64,000 nucleotides of DNA from Aquirufa ecclesiirivi. GTDB lineage: Bacteria > Bacteroidota > Bacteroidia > Cytophagales > Spirosomataceae. The DNA is taken from the NCBI RefSeq assembly GCF_011250515.1, contig NZ_JAANOP010000005.1:188877-252876 (forward strand), written 5' to 3'. The notes under the pieces are model-generated. The model had not been told where the DNA came from and made no database searches. It saw nothing but the letters and a program-made list of their open reading frames with translations. The first letter of the stretch is position 1, and the number at the start of each line of letters is the position of its first letter. Of the stretch, positions 62,232-64,000 are shown piece by piece. A program made the translations under genes and the position numbers.

Positions 62232-62753
62232 ATGAGTTCGACAACTAACTACATTTTAGGTGTATACGATGATGAGGATGAGGTGTTACACGCAGTTAGC
62301 GAGGTAAAATCCAAAGGCATCAAAATTGAAGACGTATTCACTCCTTTTCCGATTCACGGATTGGATCGTGCTGTAGGGCATGAGCGTACGCGCTTACCTA
62401 TTGCAGCCTTCATGTTTGGTGTATTGGGATTAACCTGTGCATTAGCGTTAATTAGCTATACCATGGTTTTTGACTGGCCTATGATCATTGGAGGTAAAGA
62501 TTTCTTTGCTCTACCAAACTGGATTCCAGTTACCTTTGAAGGAACCGTATTGTTTACTGCATTTGGATTGGTGACTACCTTTTGTATTTCCAATAACTTA
62601 TATCCTGGTAACCAACCAGATTTATTAGATCTTAGAATCACGGACGACAAATTTGTTATGGCAATCAATGTTGACAAAAACAAAAAAGTAAGTGCCGATG
62701 ATATCAAGAAAGCCTTGAAAGACTCAGGTGCGATTGAAGTAAATGTTAAATAA
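62232..62753 (+). CDS. actD: Alternative complex III subunit ActD (DUF3341)
   Basis: 173 residues, DUF3341. The N-terminal soluble part (VYDDEDEVLHAVSEVKSKGI, about 12-45) precedes two helices (about 56-80 and 99-120) and a small soluble tail. Role in the complex is structural. 38 bases before actE. Confidence 0.94.
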   Translation: MSSTTNYILGVYDDEDEVLHAVSEVKSKGIKIEDVFTPFPIHGLDRAVGHERTRLPIAAFMFGVLGLTCALALISYTMVFDWPMIIGGKDFFALPNWIPVTFEGTVLFTAFGLVTTFCISNNLYPGNQPDLLDLRITDDKFVMAINVDKNKKVSADDIKKALKDSGAIEVNVK

Positions 62754-62791
62754 TTAACCCAGAACAATTGTTCACGAAGAAGCATAACAAA

Positions 62792-63403
62792 ATGTTGAAT
62801 CCAAGATACCAATTCGTTTTATTTGCTGGTTTAGCCCTAGGCTTATTGTCCTCTTGCAGTGACGACCACAATGATACAGGAACAGAATTTGCTCCAAATA
62901 TGTACCATTCCGTTGCTTATGAGCCAATGACTCAAACTGATGGTGACACCAATACCATCAATCCTTATGGAATGAACATGCGTCAACCAGTAGCAGGAAC
63001 AGTTGCTAGAAGCAAATACACAGGAAGCGATTCCTTACAAAAAGAACTCTTACATCAAGATTTGATCTCAAGAACTATTCCTAACGATAGTATCACCTAC
63101 TCAGCTGCAGCTTTGAAAAACCCATTAGCAGCTACTCCTGAAAATATCGAAGCAGGAAAATTACAATATGAAAGATATTGCCAACACTGCCACGGTGAAA
63201 CAGGTAAAGGCGATGGTTTGGTAGCCAAAATGTACAAAGGGGTTCCCGTATATTCGAGCGATGCATTAAAAACCTTGAACGATGGTCATATCTATCACGT
63301 GATTACTCATGGTAAAGGAAGAATGTGGCCTCATGGCTCACAAATTACCTCAGCCAATCGTTGGAAAATTGTACTTTATGTACATGAATTACAAAATCAA
63401 TAG
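62792..63403 (+). CDS. actE: Alternative complex III monoheme cytochrome ActE
   Basis: 203 residues from ATG at 62792; a TTG at 62768 is rejected because ATG gives a lipoprotein signal (FAGLALGLLSSC, Cys21). One heme site, CQHCH near 130, with the methionine ligand likely in RMWPHGSQI. It probably docks to the periplasmic face and passes electrons to ActA or oxidase. 32 bases before actF. Confidence 0.94.
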   Translation: MLNPRYQFVLFAGLALGLLSSCSDDHNDTGTEFAPNMYHSVAYEPMTQTDGDTNTINPYGMNMRQPVAGTVARSKYTGSDSLQKELLHQDLISRTIPNDSITYSAAALKNPLAATPENIEAGKLQYERYCQHCHGETGKGDGLVAKMYKGVPVYSSDALKTLNDGHIYHVITHGKGRMWPHGSQITSANRWKIVLYVHELQNQ

Positions 63404-63435
63404 TTCAATTATTAAAAATTAAAATACCAGATAAA

Positions 63436-64000
63436 ATGGCGGGACACTCACATTTTTCCCCAGCAAACGTTGAAGAGCATTTTGAATTCACTTCTGAAGG
63501 CAAAAAAAGAGTTATATATGCTTTCATTGCCGGAGTAGTAGCTTTAGTGCTTGGAATATATCTTTTATCCAAAGGTGAAGCTGGTGGCCACGAAGTTGCC
63601 AATGCAGGACATGACGCTGTAAAAGCAGGCCATGAAGCTGCCGCAGAACACCTTTCAGGCGGTGCGGTATCCCACCAACCGGCTACTGAAGAACATTATG
63701 ATTGGACTAATCGTATTTGGGCTAACGTATGGTTAAATGCGGTATTTTTTACAGGTATTGCCATCATCGGAATGTTCTTTGTTTCATTACAATACTTAAC
63801 TAAATCAGGTTGGTCATCAGTTATGAAGCGTGTTCCAGAAGCATTTCCTAAATTCTTATATATCACACTTCCTATTTTATTATTGGTATTCTTCTTCAAA
63901 GGAGATGCAATTTTCCATTGGATGCACCATGGTGTTACTGAAGTAGGCAATGAAAACTATGATAAAATCATTGCTGGAAAATCAGGTTATTTAAATAAGA
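63436..64000 (+). CDS. actF: Alternative complex III membrane subunit ActF, N-terminal part (partial)
   Basis: The ATG at 63436 opens a frame that runs without stop off the window (188 residues visible). N-terminal soluble stretch, one helix (about 27-46), a His/Ala-rich loop (about 50-85), then helices near 100-122 and 135-155. Sequence and place in the operon identify ActF, homologous to ActC (NrfD-type), whose full length is about 400 residues or more. Confidence 0.88.
   Translation, partial: MAGHSHFSPANVEEHFEFTSEGKKRVIYAFIAGVVALVLGIYLLSKGEAGGHEVANAGHDAVKAGHEAAAEHLSGGAVSHQPATEEHYDWTNRIWANVWLNAVFFTGIAIIGMFFVSLQYLTKSGWSSVMKRVPEAFPKFLYITLPILLLVFFFKGDAIFHWMHHGVTEVGNENYDKIIAGKSGYLNK

Overview
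The window reads as ordinary, gene-dense chromosome of a low-GC member of the Bacteroidota, most likely an aerobic Cytophagales bacterium. That is an inference from four things: a GldJ-type gliding lipoprotein, a quinol-oxidising alternative complex III (Act) operon, many lipoproteins, and repeated promoters of the Bacteroidota form TTG-N18/20-TAnnTTTG. I see no rRNA, CRISPR array, transposase, integrase, phage or plasmid gene. Both ends cut genes: an AI-2E-type transporter at the left and ActF at the right.

1-13.9 kb: PhoB-like response regulator, GHL10 glycosidase-like protein, ferredoxin-reductase-like flavoprotein, aldo/keto reductase, M3 peptidase, a small lipoprotein, a membrane protein with DsbD, then a run of glyA, tatC, ABC-F ATPase and a VF530-family protein. 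13.9-25 kb: a five-part secreted ThuA/sorbosone dehydrogenase/PKD/cytochrome c protein, a dienelactone hydrolase, an overlapping secernin-like peptidase and monoamine-oxidase pair, PhyH dioxygenase divergent from an AraC regulator, TerC and a glycosyltransferase. 25-39 kb: a TonB-dependent receptor under a TPP riboswitch, mfd, gldJ, comF, fusA, a YdeI-like protein, an acyltransferase, an orphan ABC ATPase and a Crp/Fnr regulator. 39.4-46.5 kb: rplS and a complete trpEGDCFBA operon, preceded by a 13-codon leader peptide with tandem Trp codons and an attenuator. 46.5-56 kb: a VOC protein and purB, a histidine kinase, prfA, and several single genes. 56.2-64 kb: tRNA-Cys and actABCDE(F), the respiratory complex that passes electrons from quinol to cytochrome c or directly to oxidase.

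The strongest non-coding signals are the ribosome-mediated trp attenuator, the TPP riboswitch, and a family of 33-bp palindromes (15-bp unit, 3-bp centre, inverted unit). The palindromes sit in four convergent gene gaps, and a sequence-diverged but architecture-identical copy lies in one divergent gap. Several terminators lie inside the 3' ends of convergent genes. No wholly new multi-gene system was evident. All family names come from recognised motifs read by eye, with no database search.
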